Assembly: GCA_019747795.1 (NCBI GenBank)
Contig: JAIEQK010000225.1
Location: forward strand, 1-44,310
Source of the DNA: Gammaproteobacteria bacterium
GTDB taxonomy: Bacteria; Pseudomonadota; Gammaproteobacteria; Ga0077536
Length of the DNA: 44,310 nt
Direction: 5' to 3'
In this document: piece after piece, positions 33,336 through 42,698 of the stretch
How the letters are laid out: each line of letters starts with the position of its first letter
Position numbering within the stretch: position 1 is the stretch's first letter
Program-made: the position numbers and the translations under genes
Notes under the pieces: model-generated
Database searches by the model: none
What the model was told of the DNA's origin: nothing
Seen by the model: only the letters and a program-made list of their open reading frames with translations

Positions 33336-35288
33336 TCACGCGGTCGCGGCGCGGGGTGGCGGTCGGTGGGTCTTTGCGATGCTCTCGAGCAGCACGTTGG
33401 TCAACGCGGGTCGGTCATCCATCGGTGCCGCGCAGAGCAGGGCACTGCCGTCGCTCACGAACAACAACCCGTTGCCGCGACGCCCGAGGGCGCGGCGGAC
33501 ATCGGCGTCCACCAGCAGCACCGTCTGCCCAGTGAAGCGGCCGAGCGCCAATATCTGCCCGCTCTCGTTCAGCCGGCCAAGAGGGCCGCAGTCGACTGCG
33601 ACTATCGGCGAGTCCTCGCATGCCAGATGCAAGGACTGCAGGAGTGCCCGGAGTATGTCGATGTGCGGGCGGTTCAGCGGCTGCTCGAGGCGGGCGACGC
33701 GGCGGACCTTGTCTGGCGATACCACCTGCCCGCCGCTGGACAGCACCCGGGAAAGCCAATCGGCGTCCTCGTCCCGTAGTTCCATGGCTTGTGTCGGGCG
33801 CGGTACCGCCTGGCGGGCAGTGCCCAGGGCCTTGACCAGCTGACCCGAGGCGTCGCCGGATGCCATGAGCAATGCTTCGAATTGCTCCAGGGCCCCATTC
33901 ACGTCCATGCCACTGCCGGTGATGCAGTGAACGGTGCCGGGCTCGAGCGAGCCACTGAGCTCTTGTACCTCCGGCGTGTGGAGTCGCCACGTCAAGGGAC
34001 GATTCGCGAGGTCGCGAGCGCCCAAAGGAAGGATCCGATCCGCCTGCCAGACCCCGGACTGGAGACCGAACTCGACATGTCGGCCGCGACCCTGCCCTGC
34101 CGCCTCGTTGTCGAGATCGGTGATTAGTGCTCGCAGGCGCACGAGATGCGGAATGAAACGGTTGATTGAGGTCAGTGTCACCATGCTGCCCTCGATGCCG
34201 AGCAGTACGAAGCGCAGGCCGAACAGCAACAGCAGCAGGGAACTCGCGCTCGCGATGTGAAGATCCTGGTATGCGTACAGCAGCCATACCAGGATGCCGA
34301 TCCCGGCGGCCACCATGGACGACATGGTGACGCGCGAAAGTTCGGTGACGCGCAGGCGCTGTTCCAGCACGCTGACGTACCGCTCGAGGGTGTCGCCCGT
34401 CACCGGTCCGGCCGGGGTGGCGAGGGCCGGGACGTCGTCGTCGTCCTGCGAGAGGATGTCATCCCCCGTGCCGAGTCCCATCTCGCTATCCGCTCGAAAT
34501 CCCTCCAGCGCGGACTCGAGGCGCGCCTTCAGGTAGGTCGCCCGCAACGCACTGAACTCCTCGAGACTGCGGGTGGTGCGCGCCGCGCGCAGGGTGAGCG
34601 GATACATGGCGGTGGCCGCAATCAGTGCAAAGGCGCCTATCAACGGCAGCAGCAGCGGCGCGTGGAACGCCAGGACCATCAAGCCGACCGCGATGTTGCC
34701 GAGGTGGGTGATGTTGAACAGCGCCAGCCGCGCCGCCACACCGGGAAAGCGGCTGTCGCTGATCAGCACGCGCATGAGTTGATGGCGAGCCGACAGGAGC
34801 GGGCGGCGCAGGATCTTCACGGTGCGCCGAACGTCATCCGGCGCTACTTTCAACCGCTCGATGATGTAATCGATGAAATGGAGATAGAGTTGGCACTCGA
34901 CATTGATGGCTATGCTGCGGCCCACATAGCCGACGACGCTTCCTATGGCGAACAACCCGACGAACAGCGACAGGAGCGTGCCGGTAGTCGGTGCGGGCAG
35001 GAGAACGCCCACGGAATCCAGCAACGGAAAGTGTGTGAGTTCACTTCGTGACTGCATCGCAGCCACCGCGCGTACCAGTATGCCCAGCGCGGCGGCATGC
35101 AAGACGATACCGAGCGTCGAGGCGGTGGCGGAACTGAGCATCGGGCGGTAGCACTTGCGGATGGTCAGGCGTCCGAACCATGCAACCAGGGCGAAATAGG
35201 CGCGGGCTCGCCAGAGGGCATCCCGCAGGGGACGTCTCGACGCGCGCTTGCTGCTCGCGGCAGTGCTCGGCAGGTGCGCTTTCTCCAT
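33336..35288 (-). CDS. ABC exporter-like protein with degenerate ATPase domain
   Basis: A 650-residue protein starting at ATG 35288 with a GGGAGC ribosome site five bases upstream; the frame is open further upstream but without coding character. Residues 30-370 hold about six membrane helices in type I ABC exporter layout. The C-terminal third keeps the outline of an ATPase but lacks key residues. The Walker A position reads ITGSGMDVNG (no Lys, no Ser/Thr), the signature is replaced by LSSGGQ, and the Walker B position reads IVAVDCGPLG without catalytic Glu. It is convergent with the GT ending at 33241. The role is unknown; ATP-driven export seems unlikely. Confidence 0.72.
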   Translation of the reverse strand: MEKAHLPSTAASSKRASRRPLRDALWRARAYFALVAWFGRLTIRKCYRPMLSSATASTLGIVLHAAALGILVRAVAAMQSRSELTHFPLLDSVGVLLPAPTTGTLLSLFVGLFAIGSVVGYVGRSIAINVECQLYLHFIDYIIERLKVAPDDVRRTVKILRRPLLSARHQLMRVLISDSRFPGVAARLALFNITHLGNIAVGLMVLAFHAPLLLPLIGAFALIAATAMYPLTLRAARTTRSLEEFSALRATYLKARLESALEGFRADSEMGLGTGDDILSQDDDDVPALATPAGPVTGDTLERYVSVLEQRLRVTELSRVTMSSMVAAGIGILVWLLYAYQDLHIASASSLLLLLFGLRFVLLGIEGSMVTLTSINRFIPHLVRLRALITDLDNEAAGQGRGRHVEFGLQSGVWQADRILPLGARDLANRPLTWRLHTPEVQELSGSLEPGTVHCITGSGMDVNGALEQFEALLMASGDASGQLVKALGTARQAVPRPTQAMELRDEDADWLSRVLSSGGQVVSPDKVRRVARLEQPLNRPHIDILRALLQSLHLACEDSPIVAVDCGPLGRLNESGQILALGRFTGQTVLLVDADVRRALGRRGNGLLFVSDGSALLCAAPMDDRPALTNVLLESIAKTHRPPPRAATA

Positions 35289-35794
35289 TGCTCCCGGATC
35301 GATGTCGGCTTGGCTGAACTGAAGTACGCGGGTACGACCGGATGGACCGGTGAGGCGGCGGAAAGTTACGGACCGTGCGAGGTCGCTTCGCGTGGCGACT
35401 ATGGCGGTTCCCGACAGGCCGCGCAAGCCGCGCGCGGTACGCTGTCCTTCGCTTTGACTAGGGGCGCCAGAGTGGTTGCCGACGCTGGAGTCCGGTGCGG
35501 TGTTTTCGCTACGCTCCGTGGCGCGCCGGCGAGGGCCGGGTGCCGAGCGCGCGAAACGGCCGGGCGAGTGCTCGAGCCCGGCGGCGGCCCCGGTACCTGC
35601 AGGATGTGCCGCCCCCCGTGGACGGGTCGATGACGGCCCCCACCGGTCGAGGTTGGTCAGGAGAAACGGTCCGGAGACACGATGATCTGCGCCTCTTCTC
35701 GCACCTGCGTGGCCGCCGGCTCTGCCAAGCAGAGGATCGCCGTTCGCCGACCTAAGCACGCCGGCCGAAAAGCCGGACTTCGAGCCTAGCGCCG
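35289..35794. other. 506-base stretch without a recognisable gene
   Basis: This region divides the divergent ABC-like gene and the GT at 35795. Open frames exist on both strands, but none has recognisable motifs or a good ribosome site. A short CCGGC-cgaaaa-GCCGG hairpin lies at 35761-35776. It presumably contains the promoters for both genes, but I cannot place them. Confidence 0.4.
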
Positions 35795-37132
35795 GTGCTC
35801 GACCGCGGCGGTTCTTTCACTTGGAGACGTCGGCTGGCGTCGTTGCTGACGCGGGCGGCCGACGGACTCGTGCCGCCCCCTTCCCGGGGGAGCGAGGGGG
35901 CGGGCGCCGCCGACCGGCGGGTCGAGAATCTGAAACGCGCCCAGCAGGCGCAGATCGAGCGCTTTGAACGGCGTCTCGCCGTGGCGCAGACCGCGCTCGA
36001 CGAGTACAACGCCAATCGGCCTGTTCTGACGTTCCTGCGCTTTGCGCGCCTGTGCGCGGCGGCGCGCACGGCGCTGGCCGCGGACGTCTACGTGGCTCAC
36101 GGCGTGCAAGCGCTGCCCGCGGCCGCGCTTCTGGCGCACGTCGACACCAAACGGCACATGTGCGACGTGATCGAGATCCCGTCCTTCCAGGCGCGCGCGG
36201 AGCCGTCGAAGTGGCAGGCCAGCAACGTCGAGTTCGTCGATCGAGCCCTGGAGTCCTACCTGCGCCACGCTGACGGTCTCATCACCATCGGCGCTGCGCT
36301 CGGCGAACGGCTCGCCGGTCTTCACGCGCGGGTGAGTGTGATTCCCAACTATCGCCGCGCCGAAACGCTTGTAAGGAGCAACGCGCTGCGTCAGCGCTGC
36401 GGCGTGGGCGAAGAGGCGTCGCTGGTGGTAGCGATCAGCAACGTCTCGTCCGGATTCGAACTGGTCCTCGAGGCGCTCGCACGCCTGCCGCGTGCGGTGC
36501 ACCTTGCCACCATCGGCAGGTTCTCGCCCCCGGACTACCGCGCCAGGTGCTTCGCCCTTGCCGAGCGATTGGGCGTGATGGCGCGATGGCATTGCCTGGA
36601 CCCGGTGCCCTATGCGGAGCTTGCGTCCTTCGCCTCGGCCGCCGACGTCGGGTTGATCGTGCGTGACCCAGGCATTCTGAACAATCAGATATCGCTGCCG
36701 AACCGCATCTTCGACTACATGGCCGCATCGCTGCCGGTATGCTCGCCGGACATCCCGGACATCGCGCGACTGATCACCACCTGGGAGATGGGAATCGTCG
36801 TGCGGGACGCTTCCCCCGCGGCCTGGGCCGCGGCCATCGCCGAGGTCTTGTCCCGCCGCGCCGCCATGGCGGCCCAGGCCGGGCGAGCCGCCGCGGCGCA
36901 CGTGTGGGAGGCGTTGGAAGAGCCGTTGCACGATGCGCTAGGACGTCCGCGCAGCGTCACGTTTCTCGGCCTCAGTCACTTGTGCGACAACAACCGGACG
37001 GTGCGCATGGCGCGTTCCCTGGCTGCGCGCGGTGTGCAGGTGACATTGGCTTCGCCGCCGCCACGCGGCGACTCCGTCACCCGCAACGAGGTGTCGGACG
37101 CGGGTATCCGCGTGGAGAACCTGCAGCTGTAG
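35795..37132 (+). CDS. GT4-like glycosyltransferase with apparently permuted domain order, second example
   Basis: A 445-residue protein starting at GTG 35795. Residues 40-75 are predicted coiled (RVENLKRAQQAQIERFERRL). N-domain features begin with DVYVAHGVQALPAAALLA and ADGLITIGAALGERLAG. The C-domain includes LPNRIFDYMAASLPVCSPD near 302-320. The last 60 residues (RSVTFLGLSHLCDNNRTVRM...) resemble the first strand-helix-strand of an ordinary GT4, which is missing at the N-terminus, as in the protein at 31889. Donor and acceptor are unknown. Confidence 0.78.
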   Translation: MLDRGGSFTWRRRLASLLTRAADGLVPPPSRGSEGAGAADRRVENLKRAQQAQIERFERRLAVAQTALDEYNANRPVLTFLRFARLCAAARTALAADVYVAHGVQALPAAALLAHVDTKRHMCDVIEIPSFQARAEPSKWQASNVEFVDRALESYLRHADGLITIGAALGERLAGLHARVSVIPNYRRAETLVRSNALRQRCGVGEEASLVVAISNVSSGFELVLEALARLPRAVHLATIGRFSPPDYRARCFALAERLGVMARWHCLDPVPYAELASFASAADVGLIVRDPGILNNQISLPNRIFDYMAASLPVCSPDIPDIARLITTWEMGIVVRDASPAAWAAAIAEVLSRRAAMAAQAGRAAAAHVWEALEEPLHDALGRPRSVTFLGLSHLCDNNRTVRMARSLAARGVQVTLASPPPRGDSVTRNEVSDAGIRVENLQL

Positions 37133-37245
37133 CAGGGGGCCACCTCACGCGCCAGCTTGCCTGGGCGGCGCTGGCCGCGAGATCGCGAGCATGTAGCCCG
37201 TGGCGTCGGGGCGTCCGCAAGCGGTCGTCCACCGGGACGGGCGGT

Positions 37246-38745
37246 TCAGTCGCGCCCGGGAAGCCATGCGCCGCAGGCTCGACGCAGGTGCGAGAGTTCG
37301 CGGCAGAGACGCGTTTCGATGGCGAGGATGTCGCGGAACACGTTGACCTGCAGAGCGATCAGGCGGGCGACGCGCGGTGACGCTCGCAAATCGTCACCGC
37401 CAAAGAGCTGGTCCTCGGCGCTCAGGATCGCGCGGAACAGGCGCGCCAGACCATTGTGGAAGCCCTGCTCGAACCGTCCTCGCACGTTCAGTTGGCCCAG
37501 GTTGGCGGCGCGCAGCTGCAGGGCATTCCAGCATGGAGCAACTTCGTGGCGCGAGTGGGGCGCGCGTCGCGCCACGGTGTTCTCCGCCAGCCTGTTCAGG
37601 AAGTTGGCGCTGAAGAAATCCAGGTCGCGCGTCCGGGTGTCGAGAGCCGCCTGCCGCCTCCCTCGCGCTTGACAGATCTCCAGATACTGCTCGGCGACCC
37701 TGCCGATGTCATGGAACGTCTCTACGGTTTCGCGGCCGCGCCTGGCCAGGTGGAGGCGCCAGTCATGGTCCTTGATGAGTCGCGCCAGAACCGACTTGAT
37801 GGTCACCGGCGTGGCGTTGGCCACCGGCAGATCCCGCGTGCCGTAGAAGGGCTGGAACAGGTCTTCTCGCAGGTAGGTGACGCAGGGCTTGCCGAGCGCC
37901 CAGGCCTCCAGCGTGAGGACGCCGGTCGCGCCGATCATGATCTGGTCCACGATGATGTCGGCACGGCGGTACCACGCCTGCGCTTCACTGTGGGGCACGC
38001 GTTCGAGCAGTCGAAAATCGAATCGCAAGCCTTCGCGACTCAGTTCCTCGAGAGCGCGAACGATGAAGTGCGAGCCCTTCACGGCCGCATTGCTGGGCGC
38101 ATGCACCACCAGGGGGCGCGGGTTCGGTCGCACACCGACGTATGGCCAGTCAGTCAGCGCCAGGCCGCGTGGCAGCACGCGGGCTTCGGGCATGAACTGC
38201 TGCATCTCCGGGTCCTGCACGAAGAACACATCGACGTGCTGGCGGAGCATCTCGATGTACTGCCGTTGGGCAGACTCCTTGAACGGTGGCACGAAACCGT
38301 GGAGAAAGGGGCTGTGCGGGTTGCGACGTCGATCTTCGCTCGGCAAACGAAGGTCGAAGCCTGTGAAACGGTGAAAGACCTGTGCGCCGCGCGCCTTGAT
38401 CAGTGGGAGATCGAAGCCGGTGAGGCCGTCGAGTTCGGGACGGAACAGCAGCGACCGCTGCCAGAAATGGTAGATGTCGAAGCCTTCCGCGAGTACGGCG
38501 CGCAGCACGTCGAGTTGGCGACGAAAGTCCCCCGAACGCATCAGCGCCAATCGATCCAGCGAGTAGCCGAGCGCGTGGCGCCCGTCGGTGGTGTACTGGA
38601 GGTGATGGGCGTCGACACCCCGCTGGCGCAGCGCGCGTACCAGGGCCATCGGCTGGTCGGCGAAGTTCATCGGCGCCATGAGGATGCGCGGCAGGCGTGC
38701 GGTGGACGTGTCGTCGGCGGACAGTGCGGCAGGCATGCTGGACAT
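37246..38745 (-). CDS. GT-B glycosyltransferase, paralogue of gene at 40139
   Basis: A 499-residue protein. The N-domain opens with RILMAPMNFADQPMALVRAL and contains FDIYHFWQRSLLF and GAQVFHRFTGFDLRLPSEDR. The C-domain shows VVHAPSNAAVKGSHFIVRAL near 213-232 and IMIGATGVLTLEAWALGKPC near 268-287, the usual donor-binding area. It has a 120-residue C-terminal helical extension. It is clearly homologous to 40139-41497 over the first 380 residues. The start ATG 38745 has no obvious Shine-Dalgarno; an ATG three codons later is possible. Confidence 0.82.
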   Translation of the reverse strand: MSSMPAALSADDTSTARLPRILMAPMNFADQPMALVRALRQRGVDAHHLQYTTDGRHALGYSLDRLALMRSGDFRRQLDVLRAVLAEGFDIYHFWQRSLLFRPELDGLTGFDLPLIKARGAQVFHRFTGFDLRLPSEDRRRNPHSPFLHGFVPPFKESAQRQYIEMLRQHVDVFFVQDPEMQQFMPEARVLPRGLALTDWPYVGVRPNPRPLVVHAPSNAAVKGSHFIVRALEELSREGLRFDFRLLERVPHSEAQAWYRRADIIVDQIMIGATGVLTLEAWALGKPCVTYLREDLFQPFYGTRDLPVANATPVTIKSVLARLIKDHDWRLHLARRGRETVETFHDIGRVAEQYLEICQARGRRQAALDTRTRDLDFFSANFLNRLAENTVARRAPHSRHEVAPCWNALQLRAANLGQLNVRGRFEQGFHNGLARLFRAILSAEDQLFGGDDLRASPRVARLIALQVNVFRDILAIETRLCRELSHLRRACGAWLPGRD

Positions 38746-38825
38746 GGAGAGGCCTTGAGTGGCGCAGACTGGTCAGAGGGGATTATGTAGGGAGAGCACT
38801 GGAGCATCCTGCGTGGTGGTTCACG

Positions 38826-40142
38826 TCACGCGATGGCGCGTGGCGGCAAGAGCGCGCGCAGCCAGGTGTCGTACTCCAGGGATTCTCGCTCCCAGCTGAG
38901 GCTCCGCGCGGCGTGTTCGACGCGCTCGCGCAGCGTCGCCTGGCGAGCCGGCTCCAGCACGCGCAGCAGCGCGACGGCGAGGCTCCGCGGATCACGTTCG
39001 TCGCAGGTTTCGCCGATCCCGTGGCTCGTGACCAGCTGCGCCAGATCGGGCAGGTTCGCCACCACGAGCGGCAGGCGTGCCATGATCATCTCGAACAGCC
39101 GGTTGGGCATGGCGAGCTGGTGATTCTGGCGGGTGTTCTGCAGTGCGATCACGCCGACGTCTGCCCCGGCGAACATGCCGACCACTTCGTCCGCGGCGCA
39201 AGGCGCGGGAAAGTGCAGACGCCCACCGACTCCGCGTCGGGCAGCAAGGTCTTCCAGCGTGGCGCGATAGGCGACGTTGCGCACAGGACCGAGCAGAGCG
39301 AGATGTACCGCGGGGGGCAGCAGCGCCAGCGCTTCGATGAGCTGTTCGATGCCCGCGTCCGGCACGATGGAGTTGGCGCTCAGCACCAAGTGATCTTCGG
39401 CGCCCAGCGCGCAAGCCGCGCGCAGACGTGGATCGCGGCACGCCGGCTGCCATTCACGGCAATTGCGCAGCAGCCGGGGCGCGGCAATCCCATATCGTGC
39501 GGCCATCCAATCGCGCAGGCCCGGGCCGACCGTGAGAACCAGGTCGGCGCGTCGAATCATGCGCGCTTCGCGCCAGGACTCCAGGCGCCGTAGCCCACGG
39601 GCGAGCGCGCCGGTGGCGAAGACCGCGCGGCCCTCCACCGCCTCGACCCCGTCGTACACCAGCCGCGCTCCATGGCGCCTTGCGAGCGCGCAGGCCGCGC
39701 GCAACGCCGGGCTGTCGTGGGCTTGCACCACCTCGCAGGGTTGGCCACCCAGCAGGGACAGGCAGGCACGTGCGAACAGCGTGCGCGCGATGAGCTCGCT
39801 CCAGGGCAGCAGCAGCCTGCGGAGCGCGCGCAGCACCGCGCCGTCCGCCGCGCGATCGACAGGCGTTGCCGGTTCCCGGTCAGGAGCCGAGGGCGTCGAA
39901 CTGGCGCTGCGCTTCAGGTACCGACGCGCCGCCTGGAGCGGGTGCGGCAGCACCACGGTCAGGTATTCGACTTCGGGCGCGCGGCTGCGCAGGGAAGCCA
40001 CCGGCGGCGCGAGGGAAGCAACGGTCACCCGCCAGCCGGCGCGTGCCAGCGTGGCGGCCTGGCGATGCACGCGGGTGTTGTAGGTGAGATCCTTGGCCGC
40101 GAGCAGGATGATGCTCGGCGCGCCCGGGGCCATCTGTGTCAC
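38826..40142 (-). CDS. GT4-type glycosyltransferase, conventional domain order
   Basis: A 438-residue GT-B enzyme. The N-domain begins normally: IILLAAKDLTYNTRVHRQAA, then LARAGWRVTVASLAP. It continues with VVQAHDSPALRAACALA and LVYDGVEAVEGRAVFA. The C-domain includes MPNRLFEMIMARLPLVVANL near 336-355. It resembles the proteins at 31889 and 35795, which carry the opening element at their C-termini. The GTG 40142 overlaps the stop of the upstream gene as GTGA; an ATG at 40133 is an alternative. Confidence 0.84.
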   Translation of the reverse strand: MTQMAPGAPSIILLAAKDLTYNTRVHRQAATLARAGWRVTVASLAPPVASLRSRAPEVEYLTVVLPHPLQAARRYLKRSASSTPSAPDREPATPVDRAADGAVLRALRRLLLPWSELIARTLFARACLSLLGGQPCEVVQAHDSPALRAACALARRHGARLVYDGVEAVEGRAVFATGALARGLRRLESWREARMIRRADLVLTVGPGLRDWMAARYGIAAPRLLRNCREWQPACRDPRLRAACALGAEDHLVLSANSIVPDAGIEQLIEALALLPPAVHLALLGPVRNVAYRATLEDLAARRGVGGRLHFPAPCAADEVVGMFAGADVGVIALQNTRQNHQLAMPNRLFEMIMARLPLVVANLPDLAQLVTSHGIGETCDERDPRSLAVALLRVLEPARQATLRERVEHAARSLSWERESLEYDTWLRALLPPRAIA

Positions 40143-41497
40143 CGTCGACCGCTGTGGCCGACGAGTCGCGCCAGCAGCCCACCCACCGCGCGAAACGCCA
40201 GCCCCTGGATGCGGAACAGCGTGCGAACCACGGCCAGTTCCACCCGGCGCATGCCGGCCTCGAGCGCTGCCAGAACGCGCAGCGCGGCCCGCGCATCCTG
40301 GCCGAGCACGGCGGGCGGCTGCTGTGGCGCGATGGCCGCAGTGAGCCGCGGGCGAAAGAACGTCAGCGCCGACCCTGGCTCGCGCGGCGCCATGCCCGAG
40401 CCGAGCGATGCATGGCACAGTGCGACGTAACGGTCGGCGATGTGCTCGATGTCGTGGTGACGTTCCACCAGCGCCCGGCCGCTGCGAGCCAGTTCTTCGC
40501 GCCACGCGAAGTCGCGGATCAGGCGGCGCAGCGTGTCTTCGATGGTGTCGGGCGTGGCATTGGCCACGGGGAGTTCCGAGACCCCGTAGAAGGGCTCGAA
40601 GAGGTCGCGACGCAGGTATGTCACGCACGGTTTGGCGAGTGCCCAGGCCTCGAGGGTCAGCACGCCCGTGGCGCCAATGAGGAGTTGATCGACGATGATG
40701 TCGGCGCGGCGATACCACTCCCTCGCCTCGGCGTGAGGAACGCGGTCGAGCAGCTTGAAGTCGAACGCCAGACCCTCGTGACGTAGCGTGTCCAGCGCGC
40801 GCACTACGAAGGCCGAGCCCTTGACTTCGCCGTTGCTGGGCGCGTGCACCACCAGTGGGCGAAGGGTGGGGGCCACGCCTACCGGTTCCCACGCGCTCAA
40901 TTCCAGGCCGCGCGGCAGGATGTGCGCCTCTGGCATGAACTGTCCCATCTCCGGGTCCTGGACGAAGAATCGGTCGACGTAGTCGCGCAGCATTGCGATA
41001 TAGGCATGTTGAGCGCGCTCGTCGAACGGGCTCTGGTAACCGTAGCGGAATGGGCTGTGCGGGTTGAGCCGCAAGTCCGCGCCCGCCATGCGCAGGTCGA
41101 AGCCCGTGAAGCGATGGAAGAGCCGCGCGCCCCGCGACTTGATGATCGGCAGGTCGAGGCCGGTCAGGCCGTCGAGGCTGGTGCTGTAGAGCAGCGAGCG
41201 CTGCCAGAAGTGGAAGATGTCGAAGCCGGACCGCAGCTGTTCTTGCAACACCTCGAGCTGGCGCCCGAAGTCGCTGTTCGTCAGGCGTGCCACCCGGTCC
41301 AGTGCATAGCCCAGCGGGTGGGCCCCCATCGCGCTGTACTGCAGATGATTGGCCTCGATGCCCCGGCGGCGCAGGGCGCGCACCAGCGCCATCGGTTGGT
41401 CGGCGAAATTCATGGGCGCCATCAGCACCTTGAACGGGGCCGCGGGCGTCGGCGCGGGGCTTGACATCTTGCGTCGCACTGTTGAAAGGACGTTCAT
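40139..41497 (-). CDS. GT-B glycosyltransferase, paralogue of gene at 37246
   Basis: A 452-residue protein sharing the opening FKVLMAPMNFADQPMALVRA, the FHRFTGFDLRMAGADLR segment and LLIGATGVLTLEAWALAKPC with the gene at 37246. The start is ATG 41497; an ATG at 41467 (MSSPAPTPAAP) matches the paralogue's start better, and neither has a clear ribosome site. It is the first gene of the reverse block 41497-37246 and diverges from the dehydratase at 41615. The C-terminal extension is shorter than in the paralogue. Sugar specificity is unknown. Confidence 0.82.
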   Translation of the reverse strand: MNVLSTVRRKMSSPAPTPAAPFKVLMAPMNFADQPMALVRALRRRGIEANHLQYSAMGAHPLGYALDRVARLTNSDFGRQLEVLQEQLRSGFDIFHFWQRSLLYSTSLDGLTGLDLPIIKSRGARLFHRFTGFDLRMAGADLRLNPHSPFRYGYQSPFDERAQHAYIAMLRDYVDRFFVQDPEMGQFMPEAHILPRGLELSAWEPVGVAPTLRPLVVHAPSNGEVKGSAFVVRALDTLRHEGLAFDFKLLDRVPHAEAREWYRRADIIVDQLLIGATGVLTLEAWALAKPCVTYLRRDLFEPFYGVSELPVANATPDTIEDTLRRLIRDFAWREELARSGRALVERHHDIEHIADRYVALCHASLGSGMAPREPGSALTFFRPRLTAAIAPQQPPAVLGQDARAALRVLAALEAGMRRVELAVVRTLFRIQGLAFRAVGGLLARLVGHSGRR

Positions 41498-41532
41498 GAT
41501 ACGGCTTTCGCCGCTCGCCGGGGCCGCGCAGA

Positions 41533-41583
41533 TTCATCGCGCCCGCCCCGCGTGGTACAGTGCGCGCGGCCCGTCGGGGCCGC
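41533..41583 (+). promoter_or_regulatory. Promoter and leader hairpin before the 4,6-dehydratase gene
   Basis: A weak TTCATC (41533-41538), a 17-base spacer and TACAGT (41556-41561) followed by GCGCGC fit a sigma70 promoter. A perfect 7-base hairpin (GCGGCCC-GTCG-GGGCCGC, 41566-41583) would lie at the very 5' end of the leader. The gene starts at 41615 with AGGA eight to eleven bases upstream. Confidence 0.45.
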
Positions 41584-41614
41584 AAAGCCCAGGCCCCCAT
41601 TCTCAGGACGGACG

Positions 41615-42688
41615 ATGAAACTCGAGCCCTTTTTCCGCGGCGCCAAGATCGCCGTTACCGGCGCCGCTGGCACGGTCGGTACCGAACTCGTGCGCCAGCT
41701 GCTCGAGTATCCCGTCGCCGAGGTGCGCGGGCTGGACAACAACGAGAACGCGCTGTTCTTCCTCGAGCAGAGCCATCGCGCCGATGCGCGCTTCCACGGC
41801 TTCATGTGCGACGTGCGCGAACTGCAGCAGGTCGAACGCATGTTCGGCGGCATGGACTACGTGTTCCACACCGCCGCCTTGAAGCACGTGCCTTCCTGCG
41901 AGCGCGCGCCGACCGAGGCCGTGCGCACCAACATTCTCGGCGTCGAGAACGTCTACCGCGCGGCGATGTCCGCCGGTGTGCGCAAGGTGCTGTTCACCAG
42001 CTCCGACAAGGCGGTCAATCCGACCAACGTGATGGGCACGTCGAAGCTCATGGGCGAGCGGCTGATCACCGCCGCCAACGCCCTGACCCAGGGCGAGAAC
42101 GGCCCGGTGTTCGCGTCCACGCGCTTCGGCAACGTCGCGGGTTCGGCGGGCTCGGTGGTGCCGCTCTTCTGCCGGCAGATCGCGCAGGGGCAGCCCATCA
42201 CGCTCACCCATCGCGCCATGACCCGCTTCCTCATGACGCTGAACGAATCGGTGCGCCTGGTACTGCTGTCGATGACGCTCGCGCGCGGCGGCGAGGTGTT
42301 CGTGACCAAGATGCCGGTCGCGCGCATCGAGGACATCGCCACCCTGCTGGTCAAGATAGTCGCGCCGGTCTACGGCCTCGACCCGGACGCCATCCGCATC
42401 GACGAGATCGGACCGCGCCCCGGCGAGAAGATGTACGAAGAGCTGATCAGCGACGAAGAGGTCCGCCGCAGCTTCGAACTCGGCGACCTGTTCGCCGTGC
42501 TGCCTGCCTTCCGCAACATCTACGACAACGTGGTGTTCGCCTACGAGGGCTACACTCTCGCGCCCATCGACCGCGTCTACAACTCGCAGAATGAACAGGC
42601 CATGGGCCTCGCCGAACTCGAACGCTTCCTGCTGCTGCCTGGCGTGCTGCCAGCGGAGGTCCGGGAGCGGCTGAAACTCTCCAACTAG
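41615..42688 (+). CDS. WbpM/CapD-like NDP-sugar 4,6-dehydratase (polysaccharide biosynthesis SDR)
   Basis: A 357-residue soluble member of the UDP-GlcNAc 4,6-dehydratase family. The NAD motif is GAAGTVG (16-22). The catalytic segment SSDKAVNPTNVMGTSKLMGE has D131-K132, with M140 in the place of tyrosine and K144, as in WbpM/CapD. The membrane domain of full WbpM is absent. The family C-terminal motif PRPGEKMYEELISDEE is present. It gives a 4-keto-6-deoxy-HexNAc precursor for sugars such as QuiNAc or FucNAc (substrate inferred). Confidence 0.88.
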   Translation: MKLEPFFRGAKIAVTGAAGTVGTELVRQLLEYPVAEVRGLDNNENALFFLEQSHRADARFHGFMCDVRELQQVERMFGGMDYVFHTAALKHVPSCERAPTEAVRTNILGVENVYRAAMSAGVRKVLFTSSDKAVNPTNVMGTSKLMGERLITAANALTQGENGPVFASTRFGNVAGSAGSVVPLFCRQIAQGQPITLTHRAMTRFLMTLNESVRLVLLSMTLARGGEVFVTKMPVARIEDIATLLVKIVAPVYGLDPDAIRIDEIGPRPGEKMYEELISDEEVRRSFELGDLFAVLPAFRNIYDNVVFAYEGYTLAPIDRVYNSQNEQAMGLAELERFLLLPGVLPAEVRERLKLSN

Positions 42689-42698
42689 GACTTTCACC

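Noticed and set aside
35039-35053. GTTCACTTCGTGACT, resembling the regulator operator
   Set aside because: It lies within coding sequence and its second arm matches only three of five bases.
35289-35759. Upstream extension of the ABC-like reading frame
   Set aside because: It adds about 157 residues of low-complexity sequence with no homologous pattern; the ATG at 35288 has a strong ribosome site.
31881-38765. Shared 14-mer GGCCTTGAGTGGCG at 31881 and 38752
   Set aside because: A 14-base match is expected by chance in a window this size, and the contexts differ.
40143-41600. Upstream extension of the GT4 frame starting at 40142
   Set aside because: It runs through the paralogous glycosyltransferase in another frame; the GTGA overlap gives a natural start.
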